From assembly GCA_016490735.1 (NCBI GenBank), contig JAEMWC010001108.1, positions 1-64,000 of the forward strand: DNA of 64,000 bases, written 5' to 3'. Positions 22,901 through 34,504 of this stretch are shown one piece after another; position 1 is the first letter of the stretch, and the number at the start of each line of letters is the position of its first letter. This DNA comes from Pachyseris speciosa (Eukaryota; Cnidaria; Anthozoa; Scleractinia; Pachyseridae). The position numbers and the translations under genes are program-made. Under the pieces are notes generated by a model. It did no database searches. It saw only the letters and a list, made by a program, of their open reading frames with translations, and was not told where the DNA came from.

Positions 22901-25900
22901 TGATATTATTGTAGGTGGTAACTGGAGGTGATCTCCTGCCAGGACACATCTGTAAGAAATAGATAAAATATGAGCGGGAGACCTTTATGGGCATTTCAAA
23001 CGGTTTTAAAGTCCATAAAGGTCCGACAGGAGTATTTTATCTTAATTGTGAAGTGAAACAAAAGATTGTGATTGCCATGTTAATCAGTTGAGATCTGTAT
23101 CAAAGTTTATACATACTAATTAGTTGAGCAGGACTCAGTATCAAAAGTTAATGCAGCAGTTGATTTGTATTGGGGTTTAGAGATGTATACATGTGAGTCA
23201 AATTCTACCTGTAGATTGGTCATAACTCTTATGAATTATTAATGAATTTTACAAAGGAAAGTAAATATGAGGCCTACAGGACAGTGATAAATGAGCTTCC
23301 TAAGGAGCCAACTCACAAGCTGAACTTGACTGGACCTCGAAGCTGAAACTGTGAGTTCAAGGAGCTGTTACAGCTCTGGTATCACATAAAAGAACCAAAT
23401 CATAAAACCATACAGATGAAAAAAGAACTAGCACGCTATATAACTGCAACTGTGGGATTTTGTCACTCAATTCAATTTCCTCTTTTATCTCAATCGATTT
23501 AGAGAACAAGTGTTGATTTTTGTCAAAATCCTTGAAGCAGGGTTATTCTTTTATAAAAATGAAATCAGGGCCCAGTTGCTCGAAGCATGGTTAGAGCTAA
23601 CCTGGGTCAAATACCATGACAACCTATAGGTTTTAATACATCTTAACCAATGGTTAGTGCTAACCATGCTCCAAACAACTCAGCCCAGATCTTTAGACAG
23701 GCTCTCAGAGGCAGATTGATGAGATTGTTTTTATACATCCTGAGTGGAGCCCACAAGTAATGATAAATATGAATCCCTTTTTGATACAGTTTGGAGAGAC
23801 CTTTGTATTAAAATAAAACTCTTTCACATCAGACTATTTTGGTTTTCAGAGAGGCCTAGCTAGTTGCCACAGCGATTGATGGGAGCAAAAATCACAGGGA
23901 GCACAGGAGTCCAATTTGACAGTATTTCCAGTTAAATTCAAAGTACAATTGCAGCGCAAATCAATCTCGTTGATTTGAGTCACTGTGTGTGGTCAATCCA
24001 CAGACAGTACATGCAATGTCGTCAGGCTGCTGTCATGCTGCTGTAGTGATAAGCCCACAGTCATTACTGTTTGTGGTTTTCATCTTGTGGATAGTATTTC
24101 AAAAGCAGTGTAACACAATCATTTGTACAGCTGTATGCAGTTTGATCATGTACAATGATTCAAATCAACAAGATCGATTCGCACTGCAAATTGTATGGTG
24201 AAGTTAACTGGAAATATGGTCATATAGGACAGCCTGCTCCCTGTGCAAAAATGTAACCATATTAGTTGGGTTTTCAACTTGAGAGTTTCATGCGTAAATG
24301 AAAACCAGAGTAATATACAATTTGTCCTCAACAACCAGGGTGTTTACTGCCAAATCTCGCTGCATGTACCTTGGAGCCCGTAGTAAGGGTATCCAACAAC
24401 CAGCCTCCAGTGACTGCGCAGCTTCGTCAATAACAACCAAGTCAAAGTGTTCTGGCTTGACAAATTTAAGGGGGCCATCAACTGATGCACTGGTATTGGT
24501 TGCTAAGACAACATCAGCCTTGGTGATGATCTCTGTGATAGCCTTTGCTTCCCTTTGTCTGAGCTCTTCCCGTAAGGATTTTATTTCCTGTTTTAGATGT
24601 TTCTTCTCTGATGGATTCTTTGACTTTCGAGCCTTTGCCTGATAGGAATAGAAGATACTAGGTGTCATTTATCTAGTAAGCAACTGAAGGGCTGCCAGCC
24701 CTGTCTTATGAGAAATGTTAGGTTGTTTATTATTGATTGCAGATATGCTTGTTGGTAAAAATCCATGGATATTAAGGAAGGTTTTTTCCCTCTTCACAAC
24801 TCTTGACGACTTCCCAATTTTCTTTATTTGGTCCACAAAGAATACCAAGATACCAAGAACCTCTTGTAAGGAATTCTTTCAAGTGATTCCCAAAGGGATC
24901 CAGCTGTTCTTACACAATGGGGGAAGAAGCTGCCGGGGTGAGAGCACAAACCTATTATGATCGTGTGCTTAGCAGAGGAAAACTCATCATGGCACTTAAA
25001 GAATTTGGTGTTATCCCTGGAATACCTGGAATACCTAACACATAACATGTAAATAATTATTTATCAGAAAAGTTGCATCTTCGTGTTGTGTTTATCATAC
25101 CAGTGTCTCATCAATGTCTTTTCTCACATCTCGCACAATGGCTGTTCCTTCAGAATTTGACAGCAAAGCATCAAGGGAATGCTCTTGGACAATGCTGAGC
25201 AGACGAGCAGGGTGACCCAGCCTCACAACCTTATAAACAATATTGACAAATTAACCAACAAACAGCCAAAGAAATGTATTAATCACTGATAGTTAATTTA
25301 ATGATTCTTAAAGAAAAGGGATTGGATGACACTCTCTAACCGCAACACAACAGCATTTTTTAAGTATACTATTTATCATCCTGAACATGTGGACTTTAAA
25401 ATTGACAAACAATGCCTCTTTTGGTTAGAATTAAAGTAAAATAGACAACAAAAGCTCTCACAAGGTCGACACTGAACTGTTGTCCTTTGTTTACATCATT
25501 GTTATTATTTTTATCTCAAAGTGACAGTCAATGCCACAGGTATTAGAAACAATCTTATGACAAATGTTAAATGATCTTACTACTTTGTAAAACTGCATCA
25601 CTGGCAATTATTTCTTTGTGATCCCCTTGAGCCAAAATATTATTACTAATGAGGTCCTATGATAACTTGATACAAAAAGAAAAGAGACCAGTGAAATCTC
25701 ACTAAAATTCTGAGACACATTTTTGAAAGTCCACTATTTTGGCATCCTTTAACTGGATACTTACTGCAAGGAGAAATAACAATTCTTATTTTTTCCCAGT
25801 CTATTAGAAAATGATGTAGCCCACCACATGTCTTCTTGTGGCTTGGTGGTTACCAGTGTGGATTGCCATGACTTCAATACAAGGAATTCTGGTGCACTCC

Positions 25901-28806
25901 TTGCTCACAACATTTAATGAAATACAGTCCTGTGCCCTAAAACATACCTTAACTTTGCCTTTTACCAGTTTCTCAACCAGATTATCTACTGCAACATTTG
26001 ACGGTGCACAAGCAAGAACCTGGTGAATTTTTGAAGAAAAGAAGAAACAAAACTCAAAAAATCATATTTTTTCTTTAGTGTGCACTTGGCAGTTGAACTT
26101 GAGTACCCTGTTCAACAACTCTTGAGACCAGCTTGCAGTGAAAGATGCCCTTAAACCAGCAACACTTTCACCAATCGTCTACACCAAGATTAATTTGTAG
26201 ATAAAGGAGTACAACTCCAGTCTACAGTGCATGTTTGCGGCTGAAAGATCAGAGCCAGTTTAACGCTTAGCAGAAACTTATGGCTTCAGTACAAAAAATG
26301 TCTTTGAATGAGAATTTCTATTTGGATCAGCTTTCCCTGTGAGTACTAAGAATGAAATAGTAGTCACCCTGGACACCTCGCCGACCAAATGGAAGTCCAA
26401 GTGTTCAGCTACCCAGCAACACTTGGATAAGTGCTGAGTTTTAAAAGGAGGCCCTGCTCATCCAGAGCCATTCTCCCACACTAAACTGGGATGGGGCCCT
26501 GGAAATAACATTCATGTACATCATGCTTGAATGGTCACATGGTTTATAATCATGTGACCGACACTTGTGCAGTTAAAGAAGATGTTGTGATATTGTCAAA
26601 ATATTTCAGAAAAAACCCTCCCAATGAGTCAATGGAAATTGCTTTACATAGTATGTTCCCAGAGCAAAAAGGAACTTTTTTTCAGAAGTCACAAGCTAGA
26701 GTTAATAAATCATGCTGAGCTGTGAAATACAATACGATACGATACGATACGATACGATATGATACGATACTACGATACGCTACGCTACGATACAATACGA
26801 TACTTTATTTTCACATTTCCTTCTTACATCACCGTACCGGTAATTTGTTTTTTAGCACCTAAGTCAAGTGAACCCATGTACAGTATGCAGGGACCGCACA
26901 TGGGGTGGGGCTGGGGGGTTTAGCTCCCCCCCTCCACCCCACTTTTCAACAGTAAAAAGAAAGTACCGTAATACTAAAAAATATCGAAGTTACTTTAATT
27001 TTTGAATTTTGAATTTGTGAATTTGAATAGCGCATTTGCTATGATGAGATAATCAAATGTGCTTTAATTTACATGTGTGGTAACATATGATGTGATATAC
27101 GTGAAAGATCAGGCCACACTAGTGGGAACTACATCCCCTACTCTTTGCGAACAGTGTGTAGGTTCTTTTAAATGTTCCATAAATCATTAGGAACAAGTGC
27201 AGTGTGACGGGGCCTACAGCCTTCATATTACCGGTAAGTTCCTTGACTTTTTTATTTAACGTTTTACTGAAAACTGATTATTCTTGTTTTAAAACACCGC
27301 TTTTTTTGTTGCTGAAAGTATACAAGTTTTACCACACCATGTAAGTTTTAAATGCATTTCCAGCCATTTCAGAGAACTTTAATTTAAAGATTTTCCAGGG
27401 AAGCATGCCTCTGGACCCCCCTATCTGACTCACGCTAACGCTTTGGAAGTGAGCCCCCCTCCCCCAATTGCAAACTTGCTAGGAGGGCCCTGGTATGTAC
27501 ATGTTAATGCACTCATTAATATACACTCTTCATTAAAACAACAGTTGTTGTAAGCTACGTACCTTCATGTTAAGTTTTTTGACAGCCTGCATTATTATCT
27601 CCACTACAGTTGTGGTCTTTCCTGTGCCAGGTGGTCCATGAACAATTGCAACTTCTCTCTGGCACAAGGCAAATTTCACTGCCTGCTGCTGGGAGTCATC
27701 AAGATTTGGATTGAAGAACACCCAGGGGATCTCTCCTCCTCCATCTGTATAGGGTCTGATTTGTAAAGGAGGTCCAGGGCAGAGATTCCCAAACAGGACA
27801 TCAATCAAATGAGTGGCACGCCCATCTCTGTACTTTGATAATGCATCAAGGGCACTAAAAAAAATAACGCTAAACATTTTATTACCATTTTGAAGGAGGT
27901 GGACAACTAAGTGAGATCAGCTGAAACCATCAAGAATTAATTAATGCCACCATCAGGATCCAACTCTTAACCCAGAAATTGTAACTTCTTCTCAAAGGTC
28001 TACGTTATACTCAGGACTCTCAACATTACCATACTGTTTACAAAAAAAAGGACTGTAATTTCAGATCTATGCAGCTTGTAACTATTTGGAGATCTTGTTT
28101 CAAATATATCATGATTATTTACCCAAGGTGATCATTTCCTCCATTCAGAACTCAGTATTTGGCAAGATGAACTTTAAGACACTTAAAAAAGATGTCCAAA
28201 AGATGTAGTCCCAGCAACAATAATTTATAAAGACTAAGTGGGTTTAAATAACCTTCTTAGTCGACAGTACCAATAAATATAACATAATTAACAGTACTTA
28301 AATCATAATTACAGTCGACTCTCTCTCTTAATGGACACCTCTATAAGACAGACACCTCTAAAAGAAGGACATCTGGTGTTGGTCTCTGCCATTTTTCAGT
28401 CATTTTATTATAAACAGTCTAAAAACATAATTACACATATTCATTGTGCTTAGGGTCAACTTTGTTATATCAGCATTACTTGTGTCACCTCATCTTGACT
28501 TTCTATAAGCTGCACAACTTCTAAGATGGACAGTTGGGGCCAGTCCTGACAGTGTCCATCTTAGAGGTACGGAAATGTGACCAGTTTATCAATGGAGTTG
28601 ATAATGTAAATTGACCACTGTACAGGAACTCGATTAGCTGATGTTTCGAGCATTAGCCCTTCGTTGGAGCGAAGTAAGTACTGTTAATTTGCTCTTATGA
28701 AGGGCTAATGTTCAAAACGTCAGCTAATCGAATTCCTGTACAGTGGTCAATTTAAATTATGAACTCCATTGATAAACACACTTTCGTGTTTCACTCCCCC
28801 ACTGAC

Positions 28807-28839
<33 letters not shown>

Positions 28840-30860
28840 CTTTATTCATCTTAGAGGTAGTTGACTGTACTTAGGCTAGTCTTTCTGTAAACAAACCTTT
28901 TGATTCTTTTGTGTGTAACATCATTTGCAAGTTTGATGAGTTTGAATGGCCCATCATCATCAAATGCAAGACTGTCTGCTGTTTCATCAAATGCTACCGT
29001 AACAGCTGTCTGTGTGACATGACTGATGATTCCTGACGTGATATCACTGGCTTTGTAAACTGAATTTAACCAGCCTAGACTGACTATATCTCCTGTGCAA
29101 AATGAGATCAATTGAAGTTCAAGTTCAAGTTCAGTTTATTCAAGTTCAAGTTCAGTTTATTCACACTTATTCAAACATAATACTGGTATTAGCATACAAG
29201 AATAGCAAAAAAAGTAAAAGAGAAACAAAGCTAGCTTACATGTATTGCTGTACCTTAGGTATTAATTTGGAATAGTGCGTAGTGGCCAAAGGAGCAGAGC
29301 TTTCGAGTTGGCCACTACCATAGTGTAGTTACTAGTGAAGGGAGGTTATTTACAGAATATTCATTACAGAATATTCACTGAAAACAATATGTTACAAGGA
29401 AATAAATAAAAATAAAAATACAAAATGTATTCAGGATATCCCACTAGGTGCTTGTTTACTTGGAGGTGAGGTGAGTCGCCTGGAAGAGGTACCCTCTCAG
29501 AATGGTCACTAGTAGTGTTTTACCAAATAAAAGTCTTACCATAATAATATTATCATTATTACATACAAAGGGGCTGCCCTAGGGACAAGGATGTTTTGCT
29601 TTCTTTGGCATTTCTGCTATTTCTGCCTTAGGTCACAGCATTTAGAAAGGATTTGCGCTGACCTAGAACAACAAACACAGACCTGCCTGTGGGGCACCAT
29701 TTTGCATCACCTGATCACTCTGCTAATGATATGCTTGTTTCTGTTGTCAAATCTGACTTCCAGAGTACCTTGGAGAGGAGTAGTTTTGAGGCCAAACTCA
29801 TGTTCTGGCATCAGAACTTACATCCAGGAGGTCTCAACAATGAGTTTAACTTTATTTGAATCTTTCAACAAACACACCCAAATCGGAGCACCTACAGGAG
29901 CACCTACTGCCGACCGTTAGCTCAGTGGTAGAGCACCGGACTAGCATGCGGGAGGTCGGTGGTTCAAACCCCGGTCGGACCAACACTCAGGGTCTTTAAA
30001 TAATTGAGGAGAAAGTGCTACCTTTGTAATAACATCTGCAAATGGTTAGACTTTCTAGTCTTCTCGGATAAGGATGATAAACCGTAGGCCCCGTTTCACA
30101 ACTCTTCATAATTGATTCTGTGGGACGTAAAAGAACCCACACACTGTTCGAAAAGAGTAGGGGACGTATACGTAGTTCCCGGTGTGATGGTCTGTCACTC
30201 ATCTGATGATTAAATGCTCGGAGATATTAGCTGCACAAGCTACTCTAAAATCCAAGGGTAAATAATGTGATGTATGATGTATACAGAATACAGGGCCACT
30301 TTGATCCACCTCATTAACATGTGCCAGAGGCTTTTGTTGAACGAAGCATATAACAAAATGGACACTATTGTTATTCAATGGTATGTAAATAAGTGGCCCT
30401 GTATTCTGTCTTTTAGCCAGTTCTTCTTCAAATATTTCATCAAACCAGTTATTATCCACCAAAAGTACAGTACCACACAGTTTCATGAATAATAACATCA
30501 GGTAGGCTAAAGCATTAATTATAGGGGCTGAGTTTGGTATAAGGTGGGCAACACTTAAGACGAAAATAAACAAGTTTTATCAGCTTACAAATGATAAAAT
30601 TTACCTGGAGTGAGGGAATGTGAAGGAAGTTTTCCATCAGAACCTGGTGGCTTGTTGAGTTCAAAAGTCAGAAGATGCCTTCCATATAATCCAGTTTTAC
30701 GGCCTCGAATACGAAGCTTCAAAAGGCAAACACCTCTCCTTTGAAGTTCCTTAGGACTTACGTTTTCTTGAAGGGATTTGGCTTCTGCTATCTCAGCTTT
30801 TCTTTCTAAATTTAGCAGAGAAATTGTCTTCTGTACAAACCGAGAAACGTCGGCCGCCAT
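16946..30860 (-). CDS. IGHMBP2: IGHMBP2/SMUBP2 ATP-dependent helicase, 11 exons, complete
   Basis: SF1B 5'-3' RNA/DNA helicase linked to translation and tRNA metabolism. Exons on the minus strand: 30860-30605, 29092-28897, 27854-27563, 26019-25948, 25229-25101, 24638-24370, 22949-22803, 21243-20940, 19231-19108, 18867-18133, 17496-16946. These total 3075 nt (1024 aa plus stop), all GT-AG and in phase; the human protein is 993 aa. Visible motifs: Walker A GPPGTGKT (residues 224-231), Ia APSNVAVDN, Walker B DEAAQ (386-390), [50 protein letters not shown], then an R3H domain (about 778-838) and a C-terminal AN1 zinc finger. A CPLC-x11-HSLRC zinc knuckle (853-872) lies between R3H and AN1, which I do not recall in vertebrate IGHMBP2. 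The start is the first ATG (context GCCATGG-like on the coding strand). Introns hold a LINE fragment, MITEs and a SINE. Confidence 0.95.
19276..19639. mobile_element. MITE in IGHMBP2 intron 8
   Basis: Ends AGGTGCGGTTACACT (19276) and AGTGTAACTGCACCT (to 19639) are inverted repeats with one mismatch, around 364 bp. It sits between exons 8 and 9 and does not disturb splice sites. Confidence 0.7.
20307..20382. repeat. Short inverted repeat
   Basis: 26-bp arms at 20307-20332 and 20357-20382 (AAACCACTTCACT...) with one mismatch and a 24-nt loop, in IGHMBP2 intron 8. Confidence 0.75.
21388..22440 (-). mobile_element. Decayed non-LTR retrotransposon (reverse transcriptase) in IGHMBP2 intron 7
   Basis: On the minus strand 22430-22035 encodes [29 protein letters not shown] and [12 protein letters not shown], the RT palm with the YADD catalytic motif. 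After a frameshift, 21881-21540 encodes the conserved region downstream of the RT. The 3' end at the low coordinate is AATAAAGATTGAG plus a (GATT)n run at about 21388-21420, typical of L2/CR1-type LINE tails. It is 5' truncated, and at least one frameshift breaks it. Same orientation as the host gene. Confidence 0.85.
22950..24369 (-). other. IGHMBP2 intron 6, no other gene seen
   Basis: AT-rich intron between exons 6 and 7 with short unrelated frames only. A small inverted stretch (GGTTAGAGCTAACC-like, about 23589-23670) is the only structure noticed. Confidence 0.5.
26727..26806. repeat. (GATAC)n microsatellite
   Basis: About 15 units of the pentamer GATAC, with degenerate TACGC units, in IGHMBP2 intron 3. 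Confidence 0.9.
26880..27490 (+). mobile_element. Dispersed repeat with GC-rich ends, copy 1
   Basis: Begins CAGGGACCGCACATGGGG, carries the internal block GAAAACTGATTATTCTTG and TTTTAAAACACC, and ends near CCCCCAATTGCAAACTTGCT. The same blocks occur at 34.51-34.83 kb (same strand) and 33.98-34.21 kb (opposite strand). A SINE tail is embedded in the middle at 27117-27235 in reverse orientation, so this copy has been invaded. Confidence 0.65.
27117..27235 (-). mobile_element. SINE tail fragment (reverse)
   Basis: The reverse complement reads AAAAGAACCTACACACTGTT then AGAGTAGGGGATGTAGTTCC, matching 30128-30180 of the SINE near 29.9 kb. Confidence 0.6.
28312..28867. mobile_element. TA-flanked MITE split by a later insertion
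   Basis: The left end CAGTCGACTCTCTC (28312) and right end GAGGTAGTTGACTG (to 28867) form inverted repeats flanked by TA on both sides, as in Tc1/mariner/pogo-type elements. The interior is interrupted at 28570-28846 by another repeat. Lies in IGHMBP2 intron 1-2 territory, just upstream of exon 2's donor side. Confidence 0.7.
28570..28846. mobile_element. 277-bp nested insertion with inverted halves and a 13-bp target duplication
   Basis: The direct repeats CATCTTAGAGGTA at 28557-28569 and 28847-28859 bracket the insert. Its left half (28580-28680) and right half (28685-28775) are inverted copies of each other, sharing CCTGTACAGTGGTCAATTTA and AGCTAAT. At the junction each half has GAAGGGCTAATG then a TCGAAAC-like motif, as in a short hammerhead-type core. 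The right tail matches 13797-13912. Inverted pseudo-LTR halves and variable-length target duplications are known for Penelope-like elements, so that is the suggested class. Confidence 0.65.
29910..30215 (+). mobile_element. tRNA-derived SINE in IGHMBP2 intron 1
   Basis: 29910-29982 is tRNA-like. The 7-bp acceptor CCGACCG/CGGTCGG is perfect, the D-arm is GCTC/GAGC (TTAGCTCAGTGG, an A-box match), the loop CTAGCAT would give anticodon AGC (Ala), GGTTCAAAC is the B box, and an encoded ACCA follows. The anticodon stem (CCGGA/GCGGG) has mismatches, and the unit runs straight into the SINE body (CAGGGTCTTTAAATAATTG), which is shared with 14.5 kb and 1.06 kb. The tail extends to GTAGTTCCCGGTGTG and GTCACTCATCTGATG. 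Confidence 0.75.
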
Positions 30861-31000
30861 GTTAGGTCACGAAAGTGCAACGTAAATGAAATAAAATTTG
30901 GCTTCATTTGTAACGCTGACCATTGGAGTTGCAGGCAAGTACTACAATCAAGAGCTGAACAGAGCTGAACTTCGTCTCCAGGGTCTTCTCAGAACTCAAT

Positions 31001-31171
31001 ATGGTGTTACAAATGAAAGAAAACATCCTGGGAAACACATATCATGTGACCTTAAAATCTCCATTTGAGTTGAAGGTTCATAGCGAGAAACTCAAGCTTG
31101 ATATATGCATGCCCCCAGATGCACAAGGTGAACTTTTATGTCAGACAGTTATACAAAGTCTACAAAGGTAA
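31001..31171 (+). CDS. Possible first exon divergent from IGHMBP2 (hypothetical)
   Basis: ATG at 31001 opens a 56-codon frame (MVLQMKENILGNTYHV, then FELKVHSEKLKLDIC, then ending CQTVIQSLQR). It meets a GTAAAT donor at 31168 and stops at 31171 if unspliced. Its start lies 141 bp from the IGHMBP2 ATG on the opposite strand, so a shared bidirectional promoter is possible. No family was recognised and no second exon was found downstream, so it may be chance. Confidence 0.25.
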   Translation: MVLQMKENILGNTYHVTLKSPFELKVHSEKLKLDICMPPDAQGELLCQTVIQSLQR

Positions 31172-31343
31172 ATCCCTATGCAGCCATCATGATCTGAGTG
31201 GCTCTTTTCATGGTTGGCTAAGTGTGGAATTGGAGGAAGTTTAATGAGAGCTTGAAGCAATACCTCTATATTTAGAACATTCTTGATACAGGGGTATGCC
31301 AACCTCTGAAGACCTGAAATGACTGAAATCTGGGGATTTTTAT

Positions 31344-31671
31344 GCACATCATCGGCTTCCCCGTGGGGTCGACCCCCGGGCCTACCAGGGAGATATGTGG
31401 GGGAACATAAGGAGATGGATAGGATTCTTTGCCCGAAGGTAGGGGAAAATCTTGACATTGTTTTACGATCAAAGATTAGGGGGTGGGGTAATTCACAAGT
31501 TTGAAAAGGATGTCACGGGGATTTTCAGCTGAGAGACACCTCACCCAGGGGGCTTTGTATTGAGAGATTCCCCGACCTCCCGGGGAAATTCCTCAAGTTT
31601 GCTTGACTGATTTTATAATCCCCCTGATTAGCCCGGGGGTCGACCCCACGGGGAAGCCGATGACATGTGCA
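31344..31671. mobile_element. MITE with 34-bp GC-rich TIRs
   Basis: CATCGGCTTCCCCGTGGGGT then CGACCCCCGGGC at about 31350-31381 is repeated in reverse complement at 31631-31662. Outer GCACAT and ATGTGC sequences also pair. Confidence 0.8.
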
Positions 31672-31752
31672 TTACTTTTCTGTGTGCCAACACCCCATTA
31701 TTTACCACCCACCCCCCCCCCAAAAAAAAAAAAATTATGCACCCATGCCTCT

Positions 31753-31825
31753 AGGCTTGATTTCCACCGCTCACTCGGGCCCGGGAGGAAAGCCCGGACC
31801 CGAGTGAGCGGTGGAAATCAAGCCT
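31753..31825. repeat. Perfect 27-bp-arm hairpin
   Basis: AGGCTTGATTTCCACCGCTC at 31753 begins a 27-bp arm whose perfect complement ends at 31825; the loop is 19 nt and GC-rich. Confidence 0.85.
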
Positions 31826-32164
31826 ACCATGCCTCCTCCAAACGTAATTCACCACCTTACTCAAGTTGGCAAAAAATAAACAGGAAACTGGACTATTCTA
31901 CGTCATGTTAATTTCAATTTTCAGTGCAAGCAGGGTGACAAAGATCCATTCTCACAGCTAGAAGTTATAATGTGGTCTGTTTTTGTCATGGACTTTAACT
32001 GCTTTGACCCAATCAGACAGTCATAATGGTAACAAAGACAAAACACACCTTTTCTTTGTTTTCTATACATTATGTTTTGTGACAAGTGAAGAATGCACGA
32101 AAATAATCCATTAACCAATATCTCCTGGAGTTTTGGAAATTTGAATTGAAATATTTGAATCTAA

Positions 32165-32563
32165 GGGCCTGTTCACATGGAGGTGGGGGACCCCAGGAAG
32201 GTGAGGTCCCCCACCTCAGTGGGGTTACCAATCTCTCCATACAATCTCTCTTTATTTCTCGATTGTGTTCACATGTGAGGTGGGGTACCTCACGGAGGCG
32301 GTTGCCCGGTCAGCCAGGGCGGGTAACCCGCTTAGCTGGGGTGAGTTTTCTCCATGTGAATACTGGAGGTGGGGTGGGGTGATGTTCATCTGGGCAATTG
32401 TCTCTGAGTTCTTTGTTAATATACATACTTGGCGACCACGCAATAGCATTTTAAACCTCACCCCAGCGCCCCGGGGTTGCATGTGAAAGCCAGCTTTTTT
32501 TTACCACGGCTAGGTGGGGTACCTCACCTACCCGGGGTCCCCTACCTCCGTGTGAACAGACCC
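32165..32563. mobile_element. Harbinger-like MITE with TAA target duplication
   Basis: The ends GGGCCTGTTCACA (32165) and TGTGAACAGACCC (to 32563) are inverted repeats flanked on both sides by TAA. A GGG-starting TIR with a TWA target duplication is the PIF/Harbinger signature. 399 bp, non-coding. Confidence 0.75.
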
Positions 32564-33980
32564 TAAGATCCCCAGTCACTTTTATCCCTCTATTATCCCA
32601 GTGATTTGGTGGCCTGTATCATATGAGAGACTGACAGTTTTTTTCCTCATCCAGGACACTCCCTTATAATCATGGGGGAGTTGGCCTATGTGATATTCAT
32701 ATCCAAAACATTGACCAAAAAATTATGCTGATTTGTGGAGATTTTTAATTAATATGATTTTATGAGTCCTGTCAGAAGCATATGGGTCCTGTTCAATGGG
32801 CATGAAGGACTAAACTGAAATTTTTGTTTAACTACTCAATTTGGCCTTGATTCTATCTAGTGACAGAAATCTTACGTTCAATAAATTGCCCCTAAAATTC
32901 TAGAATCAAATTTGTGAGGATCTAAATTTTGAAATTATCCTGGCTGGGGCAGTATCCCTGGGTCCATCCTTGTGAAGTGCCTAGAGCAGCACCTGATAGG
33001 TGATATACAAGTATTGATGATGATGATGATGATTGTTATTATCCTTATAAGAGGTTGTTAGTTAGAGCCTTGTTTGTGTTGGTTAACTTCTTCCTTGAAT
33101 ATTTTTGGCATGGTGCCTTGTTGAAACTTTAATGAAAATACCGGTACTACAACAAGAAAGAGAAGAGTCAAACATGTCTGTGGGTTAACATAATAGCAAC
33201 CAAGAACAAATAACAAAGCAGTGACTCCACAGCTATTAACTAATTAAAAGAAAAGAAAAAAAGCAGTGTTGGATGGGTTTGACCTTTCTCTAGGAAGATG
33301 TTCTGATTTTTCATGAAAGCCTTTATGATTACTAAGTGGCACTCAAACTGTGGTTGTATGGTTGACACCAACTGGTCAGTGTTATTTACAACTTATACTA
33401 TAATATTGGACTGCCCGCACCATCAACACTTCATGATTGACAAACATTAGTCCTTGAGGCAACATCCTTGAGAGGATTCTTTATTACAAAATAATGATTT
33501 GTTGTTTTCGTTAGAGACTTACAGAGATTCAATTCATATTTTATTGTTTTTCAATTGTCTGATCAATCCAAGAACAATCTGGGAATTTCTCTTGTTACAA
33601 GCTCCTGACAGTATGCATGTCTCAGATTAGTAGACTTGTCCTTCCTGCAACAAGTAAGTGTTTTATATCATGGCTGTTGGTTGAAGGAATGATGTAAAAT
33701 TAAGAGACTTTTTGTGGAACTATAAAATTAAAAATGTGAGCAGTTCACTATACTAGTGCTAAGCTTGCCTTTTGTAATGTGTTTTTGCAGAGAACTTCCA
33801 TACCCAAATATTTAGCTTTTGTACTTTTCATTAGAAACTTGGACTTTTGTGCTTCCCCTTGGAATTTCCTTATCACTTTCAATTCTGTGATGGAGGTTAA
33901 TGGATATATATATATATATTTTTTGAAACATCTCAAGGCTGCATTGGTTAATTTCTGACCAAACTCAAATATTTTTCAAC
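32564..33980. other. No gene seen
   Basis: AT-rich intergenic DNA with a short (GAT)n run near 33018 and a (TA)n run near 33905. No supported coding region. Confidence 0.45.
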
Positions 33981-34230
33981 CTATGTACTTGCCACGCAGC
34001 ATGTTTGCAATCGGGGGTGAGGGGGGGGGGGGGGGTCACGTGCTAGCATGAGTCAACTAGGGGGGCCGGCAACATGCTAGCCTGGAAGATTTTTAAATTA
34101 GTCCTCTGAAATGGCTGGAAATGCACTTAAAACTAACATGGTGTGGTAAAACATATATACTTTCAGCAACAAAAAAGCGGTGTTTTGAAACAAGAATAAT
34201 CAGTTTTTCACTTTTTCAACTGAGACTGAT
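33981..34230 (-). mobile_element. Dispersed repeat with GC-rich ends, copy 2 (reverse)
   Basis: Reverse complement of the element at 26.9 and 34.5 kb, sharing GCAACAAAAAAGCGGTGTTT and AATGCACTTAAAACTAACAT. Starts in a G-run at 34018-34036. Confidence 0.65.
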
Positions 34231-34504
34231 GAAGAATGAGCGATTTAGTCGAAATATATCGATTTTCAATTTAAATTTTAACATTTCAGTCGTCCTTTTA
34301 CCCTGGGTGCCAGAGGTTTTATTTTTCTTAGCGAGGCCGGTGGTTAACCCGCTATCGTCCTTTACATTTCCGCTTAAATGTAAAAGTAACATTATTTTAG
34401 TATTACTTTCTTTTTACTGTCAAAAAGTGGGCCCCTCCAGTCCCTGTAAATGGCTATTGATGAGGCCCTGTCAGGGTAAATTCTGACAAGCACCATGGCC
34501 CAAA

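Noticed and set aside
29910..29982. A functional tRNA-Ala(AGC) gene
   Set aside because: The acceptor and D stems pair, but the anticodon and T stems have mismatches, CCA is encoded, and the unit continues into a repeat body found elsewhere in the window, so it is a SINE head.
30199..30573. 124-codon minus-strand frame in IGHMBP2 intron 1
   Set aside because: Long enough to notice ([14 protein letters not shown] segment), but no family was recognised, it has no splice support, and part of it lies in a local inverted repeat (GGGCCACTT/AAGTGGCCC). Left as unexplained rather than called.
34222..34260. Another hammerhead-like string (CTGATGA then GTCGAAATAT)
   Set aside because: The core words are present but no convincing stem II or stem I pairs form, so it was not called.
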